From an uncultured bacterium (GTDB lineage: Bacteria; Cyanobacteriota; Vampirovibrionia; Gastranaerophilales; Gastranaerophilaceae), in the NCBI GenBank assembly GCA_900551915.1, contig URXT01000022.1:1-29133 (forward strand): a stretch of DNA of 29,133 nt. The letters are read 5' to 3'. Both the position numbers and the translations under genes were made by a program. A model generated the notes under the pieces. The model saw only the letters and a list, made by a program, of their open reading frames with translations, had not been told where the DNA came from and did no database searches. How positions within the stretch are numbered: the stretch's first letter is position 1; every line of letters starts with the position of its first letter. Below, one piece after another: positions 7,361 through 17,722 of the stretch.

Positions 7361-10300
7361 TGAAAAAAGTATTTGATAAAGAAAAACTGTTCTTTTTTAT
7401 ACAAAAACCAAGATTTGCACTTGTAATTTCTGTTTGTATAGTTATATTGGGTTTTATATCAATGATAAGCCTTAAGCAGGAGAGTTATCCTGATGTGACT
7501 CCGCCTCAGGTAAGGGTTTCTGCAAGTTATCAAGGTGCAAGTGCTGAAGTTATTGAATCTTCTGTTGCAACAATTTTGGAAAACAAACTCAACGGTGTTG
7601 AAAATCTTACATATATGACATCAACCTCGTCAGACGGTAGCTATTCGCTGACATTATATTTTAAGGTTGGTTCTGACAAAAACATCAACCTTATGAATGT
7701 TCAAAACCGAATTCAACAGGTTCAATCCCAATTGCCGGAAGATGTTCAAAGAACAGGTGTAACTGCAATTAGCCGTTCTTCAGGTTCAGGTGCAGTAATA
7801 CTTACGCTTTATCCTGAATCAGGCGACTGGACTCAATTGGATTTAACAAACTACGGTTCTATATATATTAAAGACGAGTTGAAACGTGTTGACGGTGTTG
7901 CAGATGTAAGCGTTTTTGGCGGCGGCGATTATTCTATGAGAATCTGGCTTGACCCGCAGAAAATGGCAGGTTTAAATATTTCAACAAGTGAAGTCAAGGC
8001 TGCTATTGCAAACCAGAACACACAAGTTACGGCCGGTGCACTCGGTCAGCTTCCGACTGATGAAAAACAGGCTTTGCAAATTACTCTCAAAACACAAGGC
8101 CGTCTTAAAGATGTTAAAGAATTCGAAAATATAATTATTCGTTCCAATATGGATGGTTCCAACGTCAAAATTAAAGATATTGCGCGTGTTGAATTGGGAG
8201 CACAATCATATTCAAATCTGGGGCTTGTCAATGGAAAACCTTCAGCAGTTGTTGTAATTTCACAGCTTCCAGATGCTAACGTAATCAACCTTTCCAAAGC
8301 TGTTAAGGCAAAAGTTAATGAACTCAATTCAAGACTTACAAACGGGATTAAAATCTTATACGTTAAAGACGATGCGGATTACATTCATGAATCAATGAAA
8401 GAAGTTGAATTCACAATTCTTTTGACAGGTTTGATTGTAGTTATAATTATTTTCTTATTCCTTGGCGACGGTATGGCAACACTTGTTCCATGTGCAACAA
8501 TTCCCGTATCTCTAATCGGAACTTTCTTTGCTTTGAAGGCGATGGGAATGTCAATCAACCTTTTATCGCTGTTTGCTCTTGTTCTTGCTGTAGGGGTTGT
8601 AGTAGATGACGCGATTGTTGTAATAGAAAATGTTAACCGTCACATTGAAGAAGGCAAATCAGCGATTATGGCAACTCAAATTACAATGCAGGAGGTAGGT
8701 TCCTCGCTTGTTGCAATGGCGCTTGTTTTGATGGCCGTATTTGTTCCAATTATATTTATGGGCGGCATGACAGGTGTTATGTATAAACAATTTGCAGTTT
8801 GTATTGCTGTATCAATCGCGATATCTGCAATATGTGCTTTGTCGCTTTCACCTGCAATGTGCTCGCACTTTTTAGGACATAAAAACAATGAGCATAAAGA
8901 TTCAACAATACCTTTGTTTGCTTCCTTACAGCATATTGCAAAGCGTATCGGGAAACGAACTTCCGGTATTGTTGAAAAGTTTAACAAGGGGTTTGCTAAA
9001 GTTGAAGATTTTTATATGGAATATGTCCACAAGTTCGTCTATAATAAAAAACTTGTTATAATGACTTATTTCTTAATTGTTTTGCTGACTCTTGTTTCTT
9101 TCAAAACGATATCAACAGGATTTATTCCGGATGAAGACCAGGGCGTTTTGCTGGCAACTATTACGCTTCCTGACGGGGCTTCCTTGTCAAGAACGGAAGA
9201 AGTTTCAAGGAAATTTGTTGACGGAATTCGATATATTGACGGCATTAACGAAGAAAAACTTACGGTATTCGGCGGAGATGGTGCTGTAAACTCTTCAACA
9301 GTAATTATACTTCTTGATGATTACAGCGAAAGAAAAATGACTCCTGTAAAATGGATTAAAAGAAAAATTCAGGGAAAACCAACTGATTTATCTCATGCTG
9401 CAATTCTTAATAAAGTCAGAGCAGTGGCCTCAAATACAAAAGAAGCGTCAATTCTAGCTTTTTCACCGCCGGCAATTATGGGGATGAGTATGATGGGCGG
9501 ATTTGAATTCCAAATGCTTTCACAGGGCGAATACACCGCGCAGCAGTTGGAAAGCTGGGCTAACAAACTGATTGCCGCAGCAAACCAGGATCCGTCACTT
9601 TCAAACGTTAACACAACCTTCCAGGCAAATGTGCCGCAATATATTGTTGAAATTGATTATGCAAAAGCTCTTGCGCAAAATATTGACTTGCAGGAACTTT
9701 ATACAACACTTTCATCAATGCTTGGTACATATTACGTAAACGACTTCAACAAATATGGAAGGGTTTTCAAAGTTCAAATTCAGGCAGAAAGCAGATTTAG
9801 AGATAAAGCTTCTGATTTGTCGGGAATTTATGTAAAAAACAATAACGGTGTTATGGTTCCGATATTGTCGGTCGTAAAACTTAAACAAACGGTTGGTACA
9901 GCTTCAATCACAAGATACAACCAGTATGAATCAGTACAAATTCAGGGTCAGCAGTCTGCAGGCAAAAGTTCCGGTGATGCGATGAACGCAATGGAAGAAG
10001 TTGCCAAAAAGACACTTCCGTCAGATATGACCTTCGACTGGTCTGGAACTTCAGCTCAGGAGCGTGAAGCTTCAGGACAAACCGCGATGGTTGTTGGAAT
10101 GGCTTTAGTATTTGTATATTTGTTCCTTGTAGCATTGTATGAAAGTTACACCATTCCGATTGCGGTTCTTCTGATATCGCCGATTGCGGCCTTGGGTGCG
10201 TTGATATTCCAGATGATGATTAATCAGTCCTTCGATATCTATTCACAGGTTGGTATGATTACATTAATCGGTCTTGCTGCAAAACAGTCAATTTTGATTG

Positions 10301-10623
10301 TTGAATTTGCGAAAGAAGAACACGAAAAGCACGGGCTTTCTGTAAAAGAAGCTGCAATAAAAGCAGCAAAACTCAGATTCAGAGCGATTATGATGACGGA
10401 ACTTGCGTTTATCATAGGCGTATTGCCAATGATATTTGCCTCTGGTGCCGGCGCAAATTCAAGAATTTCTGTAGGTTCTACTGTATTTGGCGGTATGATT
10501 GCAGCGGCAACTTTGGGTGCTGTTTTGACACCAGCGTTCTACGTAATTGTTCAGGAATTCGTTGACCTTTTCCCGAAAAAAGAAATTACTGAAAAAGATT
10601 TGGAGATAACAGAAAAAGTATGA
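7360..10623 (+). CDS. RND multidrug efflux permease (AcrB/HAE1 family)
   Basis: This is an inner-membrane proton-driven pump of 1087 residues, slightly longer than AcrB. It shows the twofold RND layout: one N-terminal helix, a large periplasmic porter/docking region, a block of helices, then the same again. The proton-relay acids are in [14 protein letters not shown] (Asp416, Asp417), and the matching lysine is in [13 protein letters not shown] (Lys975). The region between the two halves (about 505-560) is longer than in AcrB and strongly charged. Both neighbours overlap it (one base upstream, ATGA four bases downstream), so all three subunits are made from one message. The HAE1 class pumps hydrophobic or amphiphilic compounds. 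Whether it serves the nearby biosynthetic cluster is unknown, since that cluster has its own MMPL exporter. Confidence 0.95.
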   Translation: MKKVFDKEKLFFFIQKPRFALVISVCIVILGFISMISLKQESYPDVTPPQVRVSASYQGASAEVIESSVATILENKLNGVENLTYMTSTSSDGSYSLTLYFKVGSDKNINLMNVQNRIQQVQSQLPEDVQRTGVTAISRSSGSGAVILTLYPESGDWTQLDLTNYGSIYIKDELKRVDGVADVSVFGGGDYSMRIWLDPQKMAGLNISTSEVKAAIANQNTQVTAGALGQLPTDEKQALQITLKTQGRLKDVKEFENIIIRSNMDGSNVKIKDIARVELGAQSYSNLGLVNGKPSAVVVISQLPDANVINLSKAVKAKVNELNSRLTNGIKILYVKDDADYIHESMKEVEFTILLTGLIVVIIIFLFLGDGMATLVPCATIPVSLIGTFFALKAMGMSINLLSLFALVLAVGVVVDDAIVVIENVNRHIEEGKSAIMATQITMQEVGSSLVAMALVLMAVFVPIIFMGGMTGVMYKQFAVCIAVSIAISAICALSLSPAMCSHFLGHKNNEHKDSTIPLFASLQHIAKRIGKRTSGIVEKFNKGFAKVEDFYMEYVHKFVYNKKLVIMTYFLIVLLTLVSFKTISTGFIPDEDQGVLLATITLPDGASLSRTEEVSRKFVDGIRYIDGINEEKLTVFGGDGAVNSSTVIILLDDYSERKMTPVKWIKRKIQGKPTDLSHAAILNKVRAVASNTKEASILAFSPPAIMGMSMMGGFEFQMLSQGEYTAQQLESWANKLIAAANQDPSLSNVNTTFQANVPQYIVEIDYAKALAQNIDLQELYTTLSSMLGTYYVNDFNKYGRVFKVQIQAESRFRDKASDLSGIYVKNNNGVMVPILSVVKLKQTVGTASITRYNQYESVQIQGQQSAGKSSGDAMNAMEEVAKKTLPSDMTFDWSGTSAQEREASGQTAMVVGMALVFVYLFLVALYESYTIPIAVLLISPIAALGALIFQMMINQSFDIYSQVGMITLIGLAAKQSILIVEFAKEEHEKHGLSVKEAAIKAAKLRFRAIMMTELAFIIGVLPMIFASGAGANSRISVGSTVFGGMIAAATLGAVLTPAFYVIVQEFVDLFPKKEITEKDLEITEKV

Positions 10624-12125
10624 AAAAGGTTCTAAATTTAATTCTAATATGCTCACTTTTGTCCTTAACTCCGGCTACAGCTATGGCAAGTGATGCTGTG
10701 GCAAAAGCTAACGAAAAAGACACAATTCATATTGTTAAACCTGAAAAGACAAAGGTTAACAAAAAGCGTGAAAAAAAGAAAAATGTCGAAAATGCAAAAT
10801 CAAAGGCTAAATCTTCCAAAGAAGCCGAAGGTATGTATGAAACAAAATTTCCGGTCATCAACAGCCAGATTGAATATTCTGATATGAACGGCGAAGTTAC
10901 GCTTGTTGACTGTATAAAACTTGCGATTACCCATCATCCGGCAATTATGTCAGCAATCAGCAATTCAGAAATCTATAAATCTCGTGTTGGCCAGGCATGG
11001 TCAAACTATTTTCCGACATTGAGTGCAGGCGTAAGTTATTCAAGAAATGACATGCTTATGACAATGGGCGGCGCTTATTCAAGAATGATGGCTCAAACTT
11101 ACAATATGTATTACGTTCCGACGCTTTCGGCTAATATGTTGCTGTTTGACTTTGGCAAAACAAAGGCCGGTGCTGATATGGCGAAAAGAAATTTTGAAGC
11201 TTCAAGATATGATGCCGAAGCTAGTATTGAAACCGTAATTTATAATGTAAAAGTTGCATATTATAATCTTGTATTTGCAGAAATTCAGAAAACAGTATAC
11301 GAAGATACAGTAAAAGACTTTGAACTTCAATTGAAACAGGCAAGTGCTCAGTATAAAATTGGCCGCAAAGCCAAAATTGATGTAACTACTGCCGAATACA
11401 ACCTTGGTAATGCGAAAGTTAATTTAATCAAAGCAAAAAACACACTTGAACTTGCTGCTGTTCAACTAGCAAACGCTGTTGGTATTCCCGAGCTGGAAGG
11501 TGTAATTTTAAAAGACAAGCTTAATACAAAACAGTATGATGTCAACTTTCCGGAATTGATTAAAACAGCGGAAGCTGCCAGGCCGGCTCTTTTATCAGCC
11601 AAAAAGAAAATGGATGCTGCTGAAATGAATGTCAGAGCTGCAAAACGTGCATTTGTTCCTGATTTGAGCGCCTTTGGCTCTTACAACAACGGCGGCCGTC
11701 AGATTGACAGTGATTATGGTTATCAGTTCGGCGTTCAGCTTCAATACAATGCTTTGAATGTAATGCTTTTAAAGAAACAGGTTGATGAAGCCAATGCAAC
11801 TTACAGAAAATATGTTGCAGATTACGAACAAGAAAAACAAAATGTTTATTTAGAAGTAAAAAGTGCTTACATCAGCCTTTTGAATTCTCATGATAGTCTA
11901 GGTGTCGCAAAACTTGCACTTCAACAGGCAAAAGAACGTCAATATCAAGCTTTCAGAAGATATCAGGTCGGATTGGGAGATGCTATTGAATTTAAAGATT
12001 CAGAAAACACATATCTGAATGCACAGCTTGATTATTATAACAACCTTTTGAACTACAACATCAACGCCGCAGAACTTGAACGTGTAATCGGCGCGCCAAT
12101 CAAAGAATCGGATATTGATTTGTAA
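10620..12125 (+). CDS. TolC-family outer membrane efflux channel
   Basis: The product has 501 residues. A Sec signal peptide (residues 1-23, ending TAMA) is followed by an unusual Lys/Glu-rich segment of about 50 residues, before two outer-membrane-efflux repeats. Each repeat has long helices with Ala/Asn/Gln patterns typical of TolC (for example [20 protein letters not shown] in repeat 1 and [20 protein letters not shown] in repeat 2). It would form the trimeric outer-membrane duct of the pump encoded just upstream, and its ATG overlaps the permease stop (ATGA). The charged spacer after the signal peptide is not part of standard TolC. No terminator hairpin is visible in the 40 bases before the convergent transporter gene. 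Confidence 0.93.
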   Translation: MKKVLNLILICSLLSLTPATAMASDAVAKANEKDTIHIVKPEKTKVNKKREKKKNVENAKSKAKSSKEAEGMYETKFPVINSQIEYSDMNGEVTLVDCIKLAITHHPAIMSAISNSEIYKSRVGQAWSNYFPTLSAGVSYSRNDMLMTMGGAYSRMMAQTYNMYYVPTLSANMLLFDFGKTKAGADMAKRNFEASRYDAEASIETVIYNVKVAYYNLVFAEIQKTVYEDTVKDFELQLKQASAQYKIGRKAKIDVTTAEYNLGNAKVNLIKAKNTLELAAVQLANAVGIPELEGVILKDKLNTKQYDVNFPELIKTAEAARPALLSAKKKMDAAEMNVRAAKRAFVPDLSAFGSYNNGGRQIDSDYGYQFGVQLQYNALNVMLLKKQVDEANATYRKYVADYEQEKQNVYLEVKSAYISLLNSHDSLGVAKLALQQAKERQYQAFRRYQVGLGDAIEFKDSENTYLNAQLDYYNNLLNYNINAAELERVIGAPIKESDIDL

Positions 12126-12165
12126 TTATAAGGGGCAGAATTAGTGCAAGAAGAAATATGTTATG

Positions 12166-13050
12166 TTATTTTGCGGATTTCTTTTGCATTATAATCATCA
12201 AAACTCCGCTTAATATCATTAAAACCCCTGTAACAATTTTCATTGTCAAATGTTCGTTGAAAAACATTACACCGATAAATATTGCGGTCAACGGTTCTAA
12301 TGCTCCCAAAATCGCTGTTTTTGTGGAACCTATGAATTTAATTGCAATGTTTATTGTTTCAAGCGAAATAATAGTCGGCAGAATAGAAAGTCCGATTGCG
12401 TTAAGCCATAGAATTGGTTTGTCAATTATTTGAAGCTCGGTGCAGAATTTTAAATTGTAAATATATACCAGAAGCCCGAAAAGCATTACATAAAAACTCA
12501 TTTTTTCGCGTGAAATATGTTGGATAATTTTTATTTTTTTCACTCCGACGATGTAAAGCGCATATAAAAGTGCAGATAAAAATACAATCGCAACTCCGTG
12601 AAGATTTAAAGTTGAACCGGGTTTACCGTTATATAAAAGCCCGATGCCGCAAGAGGTTAAAAGTATTGCAACAACAACTTTTCCTGTAAGTTTTTCTTTG
12701 AAAAACGCTGCCATAATAACAGCCACAAGTACAGGATAAATAAACAAAATTGTACAGGCAATTCCGGCTTCAATATATTGAAAAGCTTGAAAAAGCGTCA
12801 GTGAAGACAGCGAAAAAAATAATCCCAAAATTAACAGCGGGAAAAATTCTTTTTTGGAAATTCCGAGCGGAATTTTCTTTACAAATTTCAACCAGAATCC
12901 GTAAATTAAAACCGCGAAAGCGTATCTGTAAAAAAGTACAGAATTCACTCCGATACCGCCTGCATAAAGCGGAAGGGCAAATAATGGATTTGTACCGTAA
13001 CTTGCAGCTGCAACAGCGCCGTTAAGTAAACCTACTGCGTGTCTTCTCAA
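12166..13050 (-). CDS. DMT superfamily (EamA) transporter
   Basis: This is an inner-membrane metabolite or drug transporter of 294 residues with ten predicted hydrophobic helices in two EamA repeats. The repeat hallmark (T-x-L-x-x-x-x-P) is seen around ACTILFIYPVLVAVIMAAFF in repeat 1 and KTAILGALEPLTAIFIGVMFF in repeat 2. The start is a UUG codon: GGAGGA lies 6 bases upstream, and there is no ATG in frame for the first 100 residues. Upstream, a weak TTGATA...TATAAA promoter can be drawn. EamA proteins export amino acids, nucleotide sugars or drugs, and the substrate here is unknown. It sits between the RND operon and the biosynthetic cluster without a clear link to either. Confidence 0.88.
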   Translation of the reverse strand: MRRHAVGLLNGAVAAASYGTNPLFALPLYAGGIGVNSVLFYRYAFAVLIYGFWLKFVKKIPLGISKKEFFPLLILGLFFSLSSLTLFQAFQYIEAGIACTILFIYPVLVAVIMAAFFKEKLTGKVVVAILLTSCGIGLLYNGKPGSTLNLHGVAIVFLSALLYALYIVGVKKIKIIQHISREKMSFYVMLFGLLVYIYNLKFCTELQIIDKPILWLNAIGLSILPTIISLETINIAIKFIGSTKTAILGALEPLTAIFIGVMFFNEHLTMKIVTGVLMILSGVLMIIMQKKSAK

Positions 13051-13151
13051 AAAAATTCCTCCATCAACAATTTATATTAAAGTTTACTTTTTATCAAGTA
13101 ATTTTGTTTATTGGACTTTTTTTTCAAAGACCCGGATGTTGGCTTCAAAGT

Positions 13152-14084
13152 TTATTTGCCGGTATTTTCGCCGAATAAATCGTAAAAATGGTAAAATTGA
13201 TAAGGATATTTCAGTGTATTTTTTTCTAAAAATTCACCGAATTCCTTCTGAATTTTTGCAAGATTTTCTTTTTTGTCACCGGCGGGTATAAATTTTTCAT
13301 AATCAATCACGTATTTTGTTTGCTCTTTTGCGCAGACAATAAAATAAACCGGACATTCAAGCAATAATATAAACCGCATAATTCCGAGCGGGAGTTTGAT
13401 TGTTCTGTTTAAAAAGCTGATTTCGTAAAATTTATCCTCAGTCTGCGCGGAGAGTCTGTCGCCGGCCATGTAAACAAGTTCGCCGTTTTCAAGTTTTTCT
13501 TTTATTTTTATTGAGGTTTCGATGTCGATATCTTCAATTGCGAAAAGCTCAAGATTATGCTGTTGCGAGATTTTCTCAAGAAATCCGTTAAATATTTCGC
13601 ACTGATTTTTTTGCATAAATGCGTTGACTTTGACTTTTTCGGCGTAATCCTTTAAAAACATAAATTCCCGCATCATTTCAATGTTTCCGATGTGGGTTGA
13701 TATTAAAAATGCTCCCTGCTTTTCGTCCATAATTTTTTCAAAATCAGCTTTCAAATCCTCAGTTGCAAAGGTGAGTTTTTCAGGTGAATAATTCCCTGTA
13801 AATGCAAGCATTTTGTCAGCAAGAGAGTTCGCATAATTGAGAAAATGTTTGAAAGAATTCAGATTTGAAGGCTTCAAAGATTTTTTGCCGGTGAATTTGT
13901 AAAGCACTTCAAAATATTTTTTTGAATATTTTCGCAAATCTTTCGCATGAACAAAAGTTCCGGCTGTTATAAAAAATGCAATGAGCCTTAGCGGAAATTC
14001 TCCGAAATGCTTGTAAATCCACCAGGTTAAAAGAAGCCTTTTAGTTCCGGCAGCCTGTTCTTTTACCTGAAACCATTTTGTCAT
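13152..14084 (-). CDS. LpxL-like acyltransferase (COG4261 type) of the aryl polyene cluster
   Basis: The product is a 310-residue acyltransferase of the LpxL/HtrB lysophospholipid-type superfamily. The catalytic H-x4-E motif is in STHIGNIE (His131, Glu136), and a GDRLS motif follows (VYMAGDRLS). The N-terminus has the tryptophan/basic pattern (KWFQVKEQ...WWIYKHFGEFPLRLI) typical of the COG4261 proteins in aryl polyene clusters. There this activity is half of the ApeJ glycosyltransferase-acyltransferase and is thought to attach the polyene to a lipid. No glycosyltransferase domain is fused here. The ATG at 14084 overlaps the methyltransferase stop (ATGA); a GTG further upstream is less likely. 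The gene is the second of a two-gene transcript. Confidence 0.8.
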   Translation of the reverse strand: MTKWFQVKEQAAGTKRLLLTWWIYKHFGEFPLRLIAFFITAGTFVHAKDLRKYSKKYFEVLYKFTGKKSLKPSNLNSFKHFLNYANSLADKMLAFTGNYSPEKLTFATEDLKADFEKIMDEKQGAFLISTHIGNIEMMREFMFLKDYAEKVKVNAFMQKNQCEIFNGFLEKISQQHNLELFAIEDIDIETSIKIKEKLENGELVYMAGDRLSAQTEDKFYEISFLNRTIKLPLGIMRFILLLECPVYFIVCAKEQTKYVIDYEKFIPAGDKKENLAKIQKEFGEFLEKNTLKYPYQFYHFYDLFGENTGK

Positions 14085-15148
14085 TTTTTTACACACTCCA
14101 ATAATGTGTAATCATGCGCGCCTATGCCGGTGTAAGTGTTTTTGAGCTTCAATCCGGATTGTTCAATCATTTCTTCCATTTCAGTTTGCTTGTACATTTT
14201 GCTGTTGCCGTTTGCCATGCAGGTGAAGTACAACGACGTATGCACAAGCGAATATTTTGCGCCTTCAAACTGCTGATTGTCCGTGAAGGGTTCAAGAATA
14301 TAAACAAGCGTGTTTTCTTCGGAATTTTCGGAAATTCTTGTCAAAATCGAAATTATCTGCTGTTTTGCAAAACAGTCGAGAAACTGGCTCATAAAAACCG
14401 CGCCCGAAAGCTGCGGGAATTTCTGAGTTTCATCAAGAACATCAATTGCGTGAAACTTGCAGGTTTGTAATTCTTTGTCGCGGCTTACGATTTCAATATT
14501 CTCCTGCAAATCCAGCATTGTAATATCAATATTCGGATTATATTTCAGGCAAGTTTTTTCGAATTTTCCTGTGTTTGCGCCGATGTCAAAAATCCTTTTC
14601 GGGTTTTCGGCCGCAATAATTTTGTAAATTATGTCATAACAATTGTCTGAATAATAATGGTCAAATTCATACCAGCTTTTGCGTACTTTTTCGGGTAATT
14701 TTGGCACGAGTGGATAAATTGTACGTGTATTCCCGAAAAATTTATGCAAACCTTCCGGCTTTTCGTTCAAAAATGATTTTGTCATCTCGGAGGCGCCCAA
14801 ATAACAAACCTCACGTACAAAATTGAAATTAACTTTTGTCATTTCATCGTAAAGAAATGCTTTCCCAACCGTTGTTGCAGAAAAACTTCCGTCATGATTT
14901 TGTTCTGCTATATTTGCAGTTTCTGCGATTTCCAAAAGAGTACTGACAATATATTCACTTAAATTCAATTCACTCATCAAGTCTTGCGGCCGGCATGGTT
15001 TTTCATCAAGCTTTTTCAATATTCCTAAATCAAGCATTGTTCCGATTGCCTGAAAGGTCAATGGTGCAAAAGCTGTCTGCTGTGCCTGCGTCAGCGCTGA
15101 AATTGTTGAATGTTTCCGATTTTTTCTTCTATATTTTAATTCGTTCAT
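14081..15148 (-). CDS. SAM-dependent (O-)methyltransferase of the aryl polyene cluster
   Basis: The product has 355 residues. The N-terminal ~100 residues look like the helical winged-helix dimerisation domain of plant/bacterial-type small-molecule O-methyltransferases (LTFQAIGTMLDLGILKKLDEKP, then the L-N-L-S-E-Y helix). The Rossmann-type SAM-binding motif is FDIGANTGKFE (187-197), followed by the acidic strand-2 residue in ITMLDLQEN. A C-terminal segment (GAKYSLVHTSLYFTCMANGNSKM) resembles the substrate-side motif of polyketide methyltransferases. In aryl polyene clusters an enzyme of this kind methylates the aryl head group. No ribosome site is present and a -10 box sits 12 to 7 bases before the ATG, suggesting a leaderless start. 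Only 14 bases separate it from the divergent phosphopantetheinyl transferase gene. Confidence 0.85.
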   Translation of the reverse strand: MNELKYRRKNRKHSTISALTQAQQTAFAPLTFQAIGTMLDLGILKKLDEKPCRPQDLMSELNLSEYIVSTLLEIAETANIAEQNHDGSFSATTVGKAFLYDEMTKVNFNFVREVCYLGASEMTKSFLNEKPEGLHKFFGNTRTIYPLVPKLPEKVRKSWYEFDHYYSDNCYDIIYKIIAAENPKRIFDIGANTGKFEKTCLKYNPNIDITMLDLQENIEIVSRDKELQTCKFHAIDVLDETQKFPQLSGAVFMSQFLDCFAKQQIISILTRISENSEENTLVYILEPFTDNQQFEGAKYSLVHTSLYFTCMANGNSKMYKQTEMEEMIEQSGLKLKNTYTGIGAHDYTLLECVKK

Positions 15149-15165
15149 GATAAAATTTTAACATG
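15146..15165. promoter_or_regulatory. Symmetric bidirectional leaderless promoter
   Basis: The 14-bp gap plus both start codons reads CATGATAAAA then TTTTAACATG, an almost perfect palindrome. On the plus strand TGA-TAAAAT (15148-15156) is an extended -10 whose predicted start is the A of the transferase ATG (15163). On the minus strand TGT-TAAAAT (15163-15155) does the same for the methyltransferase ATG (15148). Each start codon region supplies the TG of the opposite element. A second minus-strand option is TATAAT at 15180-15175 with TTTGCA at 15202-15197. Confidence 0.6.
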
Positions 15166-15798
15166 AATATTTTCATTATAAGAACAGAAGAATTTTTGCA
15201 AAATGTTGACAAAAATTCTCTTACAAAAGAATTTAAATCTCAAAAACGCTGTGTTGAATATTCTTTAGGACGCTTTCTTGTAAAATATGCGGCGAAAAAT
15301 TTTTACAAAATTGATGATACGGAAATTGTTGTTGAAAATAAAAAACCGAAATTTAAAAACAGTTCTTTAAATTTCAGCATTTCGCATTCAAAAAATATTG
15401 TCGCAGCGGCGTTCGACGAAAACGATACCGGCTTTGATATTGAGGAAATCAAACCCAGAAATTTAAAAAGGCTTTCCGAATATTTCCATCGCGATTTTGT
15501 TGACGAAAACGATTTTTATCGTTACTGGACAAGCTACGAGGCTGAATACAAAAGCCAAAAGCAGGAGGTTGCCTCCTTCAAATTCGAAAATTACATGTGT
15601 TCGGTTTCTTTTTCTGGAATTAATACAAGACTCAAAATGTATGAACTGGTTATCCCTAAGAAAAGCACTGTTCCGAGCGAACTTATCAATTTGAAGCTTG
15701 TAAACGAAAGCATTAAAAACGAAAACGCGGTTGAAATAAAGGAAATAAATACCGCGTCTTTGGAATTTTTTTCGCCGCTTGCTCTAAAAATAGAATAA
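15163..15798 (+). CDS. 4'-phosphopantetheinyl transferase (Sfp type, short)
   Basis: This enzyme would load the phosphopantetheine arm from CoA onto the serine of the two cluster ACPs. The 211-residue protein carries the Sfp-type motifs: SISHSKNIVAAAF (72-84), GFDIEEIKPRN with metal-binding Asp92 and Glu94, and WTSYEAEYK with Glu126 and Lys130. The following FENYMCSVSF matches the last conserved strand. The ~50 residues after about 162 show no family pattern. From residue 143 on, the coding sequence lies opposite the last helices of the MMPL gene, a 208-bp convergent overlap. No ribosome site is visible before the ATG, and the -10 box position implies a leaderless message. Confidence 0.85.
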   Translation: MNIFIIRTEEFLQNVDKNSLTKEFKSQKRCVEYSLGRFLVKYAAKNFYKIDDTEIVVENKKPKFKNSSLNFSISHSKNIVAAAFDENDTGFDIEEIKPRNLKRLSEYFHRDFVDENDFYRYWTSYEAEYKSQKQEVASFKFENYMCSVSFSGINTRLKMYELVIPKKSTVPSELINLKLVNESIKNENAVEIKEINTASLEFFSPLALKIE

Positions 15799-17720
15799 TC
15801 AAGGCTGAAACCGGTTATCAAAAACATTGCGAGAATATTGAAAAAGTTCAGCGGCTGGCCGGCAAGGCTCAAAACCGAAATTGCAAAAAATGTGCCTAAA
15901 AACGGTGAAATTATTATGCGGCCGGCTTTTTTAAAACCGAAAATCGCGCCGAGCAGAACAAACAATATCAAAAACACGAAGGGAAGAAGTTTTAAAGACG
16001 CAATGCGTAAATTTTTAATCTGTTTTGTGATGTCTTTTGAAATATTTATGTAATTTACATTTTTATCTTCAGGGGTGAAGTTTTCGGCGTCAAACAAAAT
16101 CATATAAAGCGTATTTTTATCAAGCTGAAAATTTTTGATAATTTTGTCTGCGGATTTTTCAAAATCTGCCTTGTGCAACGTTTGAACAGAAAGTTTTAAT
16201 TCATTTCTTGTTTTTTTGTCAAGAAATTGCGCGTATTTATCGAGGTTGGAGTTGTATAAATTTTTTACCAGTTCCTGATTTTCTAATTCGATTTTCGCTG
16301 ATGGAAGAAGTTTTGAAAGCGAAAAATATTTGATATTTTTTTTGTCAAGTTCTTCTGCTGTTTTCTCCTCTTTTTCTATTGCCGAATTCAAATCAGTCCC
16401 TTCAATTGCGGCAAATGAAATGTCGGGCGTTTGAAAAGCGTTTTTGTTAAGAATTTCAGCCTTCAAAAGCGCTTTTGAAGGGTTGTAAAGGTTTCTGATG
16501 TCATCGTTAAAAGACATTCTAAGAAATCCGCCTCCAATAACAACCAAAACAACCGCAATAAATATTTTTTTGAATTTTGTCAATTCCGGAACAGGCAAAG
16601 CCGCCGGCTTTTCAGAAATAAATTTCTTGAAAAACGGGAAAAACAACAAAACAAACGCATAAACTCCGAAAAGTCCAAAGCCTGTAAATATGGCAATTTC
16701 TTTTAATATTTCAATTCCCGAAAACGGCAGAACCGCAAATGCTGCAACGGTTGTAAGCATTGAGGCAGTGAGATTTTTTATGAAGCCTTTGCTGCAAGAT
16801 GTCATTATATAATGCAGTGAATAATCAAGGCTTATTCCGATTAATGTTGTTGAAAATACGAATGTCAAAATATGCACAGAGCCTGCAATTGCCTGAACTG
16901 CAAGCCAGCCGAAAAACATTCCGAACGCAATGCTTGAAGCAATCGGAAATAAGATTTTGAACGATTTGAAATAAAATTTGCACAACAAAATCAGCGCTAT
17001 TGTCGAAATTATACAAATTAAATTAATTTCAAACGAGGATTTTTGGCTCGTGATATAAGAATGAACCGGTGTGCCTGTAATGTAGATTTGGCCGTTATTT
17101 TTTGCGTTGAATTCTTTTTGCAGTTTCAGCAGTTGTGCAATTTCAGCGGAAGAATTTTCTGTATTTTTAAGGCTTAATTGCTGTTTTGTGTAAAATTTCC
17201 CTTCAAATTCAGAAATCTCTGAGCCGCTGTAACCGGAGGTTTGCAAACTCATCACATAATCCGTCACAAAAAGATAAGGATCTTTGTCAGGAGTTTGTAT
17301 AAAAATTCCAAGCGGATTGTAGAGAGTTTCAAGACTTTGTTTGTCGATTTCTGTGTAATTTTTGCTGCGCAAAAGTTCTCGTTTCTGCGGCGTTAAAAAG
17401 TTTGCCGGATTGTTTTTGTAAACCTCCAAAATCTCTGAAAAATCATAGTTTTCTATTTCAATTGCACCGGATTTGAGTTCTGAAAGAAAGTTTTCTTTTA
17501 ATTTTTCTACGCTTTCATAATCTTCGCTTTCAAAAATCACATTTATTTTCGAAGACGAAAGGTCAGAAAGTTTCAGAAGCTGTTCGTTTTTTGTGCTGTC
17601 GGGTTTAATAAATCCCTGCAAAAGCCTTGTTTCAACTGGCCGAAACCTCATCACCGCCAGAGCCGCAAACACGATAAAAATTATCAAAAAAACTGTTCTG
17701 AAAATCGTTTCTTTTTTCAT
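15591..17720 (-). CDS. apeM: MMPL/RND-family exporter (ApeM-like)
   Basis: This is an inner-membrane lipid/polyketide exporter of 709 residues, of the COG4258 type encoded in aryl polyene clusters. It has two repeats, each with one helix, a soluble extracytoplasmic domain and a five-helix block. The family motif G-x-S-L-D-Y occurs in both halves, as GISLDYSLHY (295-304) and GFSLDYSIF (near 645). It probably moves the finished aryl polyene lipid, or a precursor, across the inner membrane for handover to the LolA-like protein. Its start lies 2 bases after the end of the LolA-like gene on the same strand. Its last 69 codons overlap the convergent phosphopantetheinyl transferase gene. Confidence 0.88.
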   Translation of the reverse strand: MKKETIFRTVFLIIFIVFAALAVMRFRPVETRLLQGFIKPDSTKNEQLLKLSDLSSSKINVIFESEDYESVEKLKENFLSELKSGAIEIENYDFSEILEVYKNNPANFLTPQKRELLRSKNYTEIDKQSLETLYNPLGIFIQTPDKDPYLFVTDYVMSLQTSGYSGSEISEFEGKFYTKQQLSLKNTENSSAEIAQLLKLQKEFNAKNNGQIYITGTPVHSYITSQKSSFEINLICIISTIALILLCKFYFKSFKILFPIASSIAFGMFFGWLAVQAIAGSVHILTFVFSTTLIGISLDYSLHYIMTSCSKGFIKNLTASMLTTVAAFAVLPFSGIEILKEIAIFTGFGLFGVYAFVLLFFPFFKKFISEKPAALPVPELTKFKKIFIAVVLVVIGGGFLRMSFNDDIRNLYNPSKALLKAEILNKNAFQTPDISFAAIEGTDLNSAIEKEEKTAEELDKKNIKYFSLSKLLPSAKIELENQELVKNLYNSNLDKYAQFLDKKTRNELKLSVQTLHKADFEKSADKIIKNFQLDKNTLYMILFDAENFTPEDKNVNYINISKDITKQIKNLRIASLKLLPFVFLILFVLLGAIFGFKKAGRIIISPFLGTFFAISVLSLAGQPLNFFNILAMFLITGFSLDYSIFRASGEKNSKDAVFISFISTAFSFLMLSFTSFKLISSLGTVLFLGITSSYILSLVLIPEKETEHM

Positions 17721-17722
17721 AA

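Noticed and set aside
14114..14470. 118-codon open frame on the plus strand
   Set aside because: It lies inside the methyltransferase gene in antisense and has no recognisable domain.
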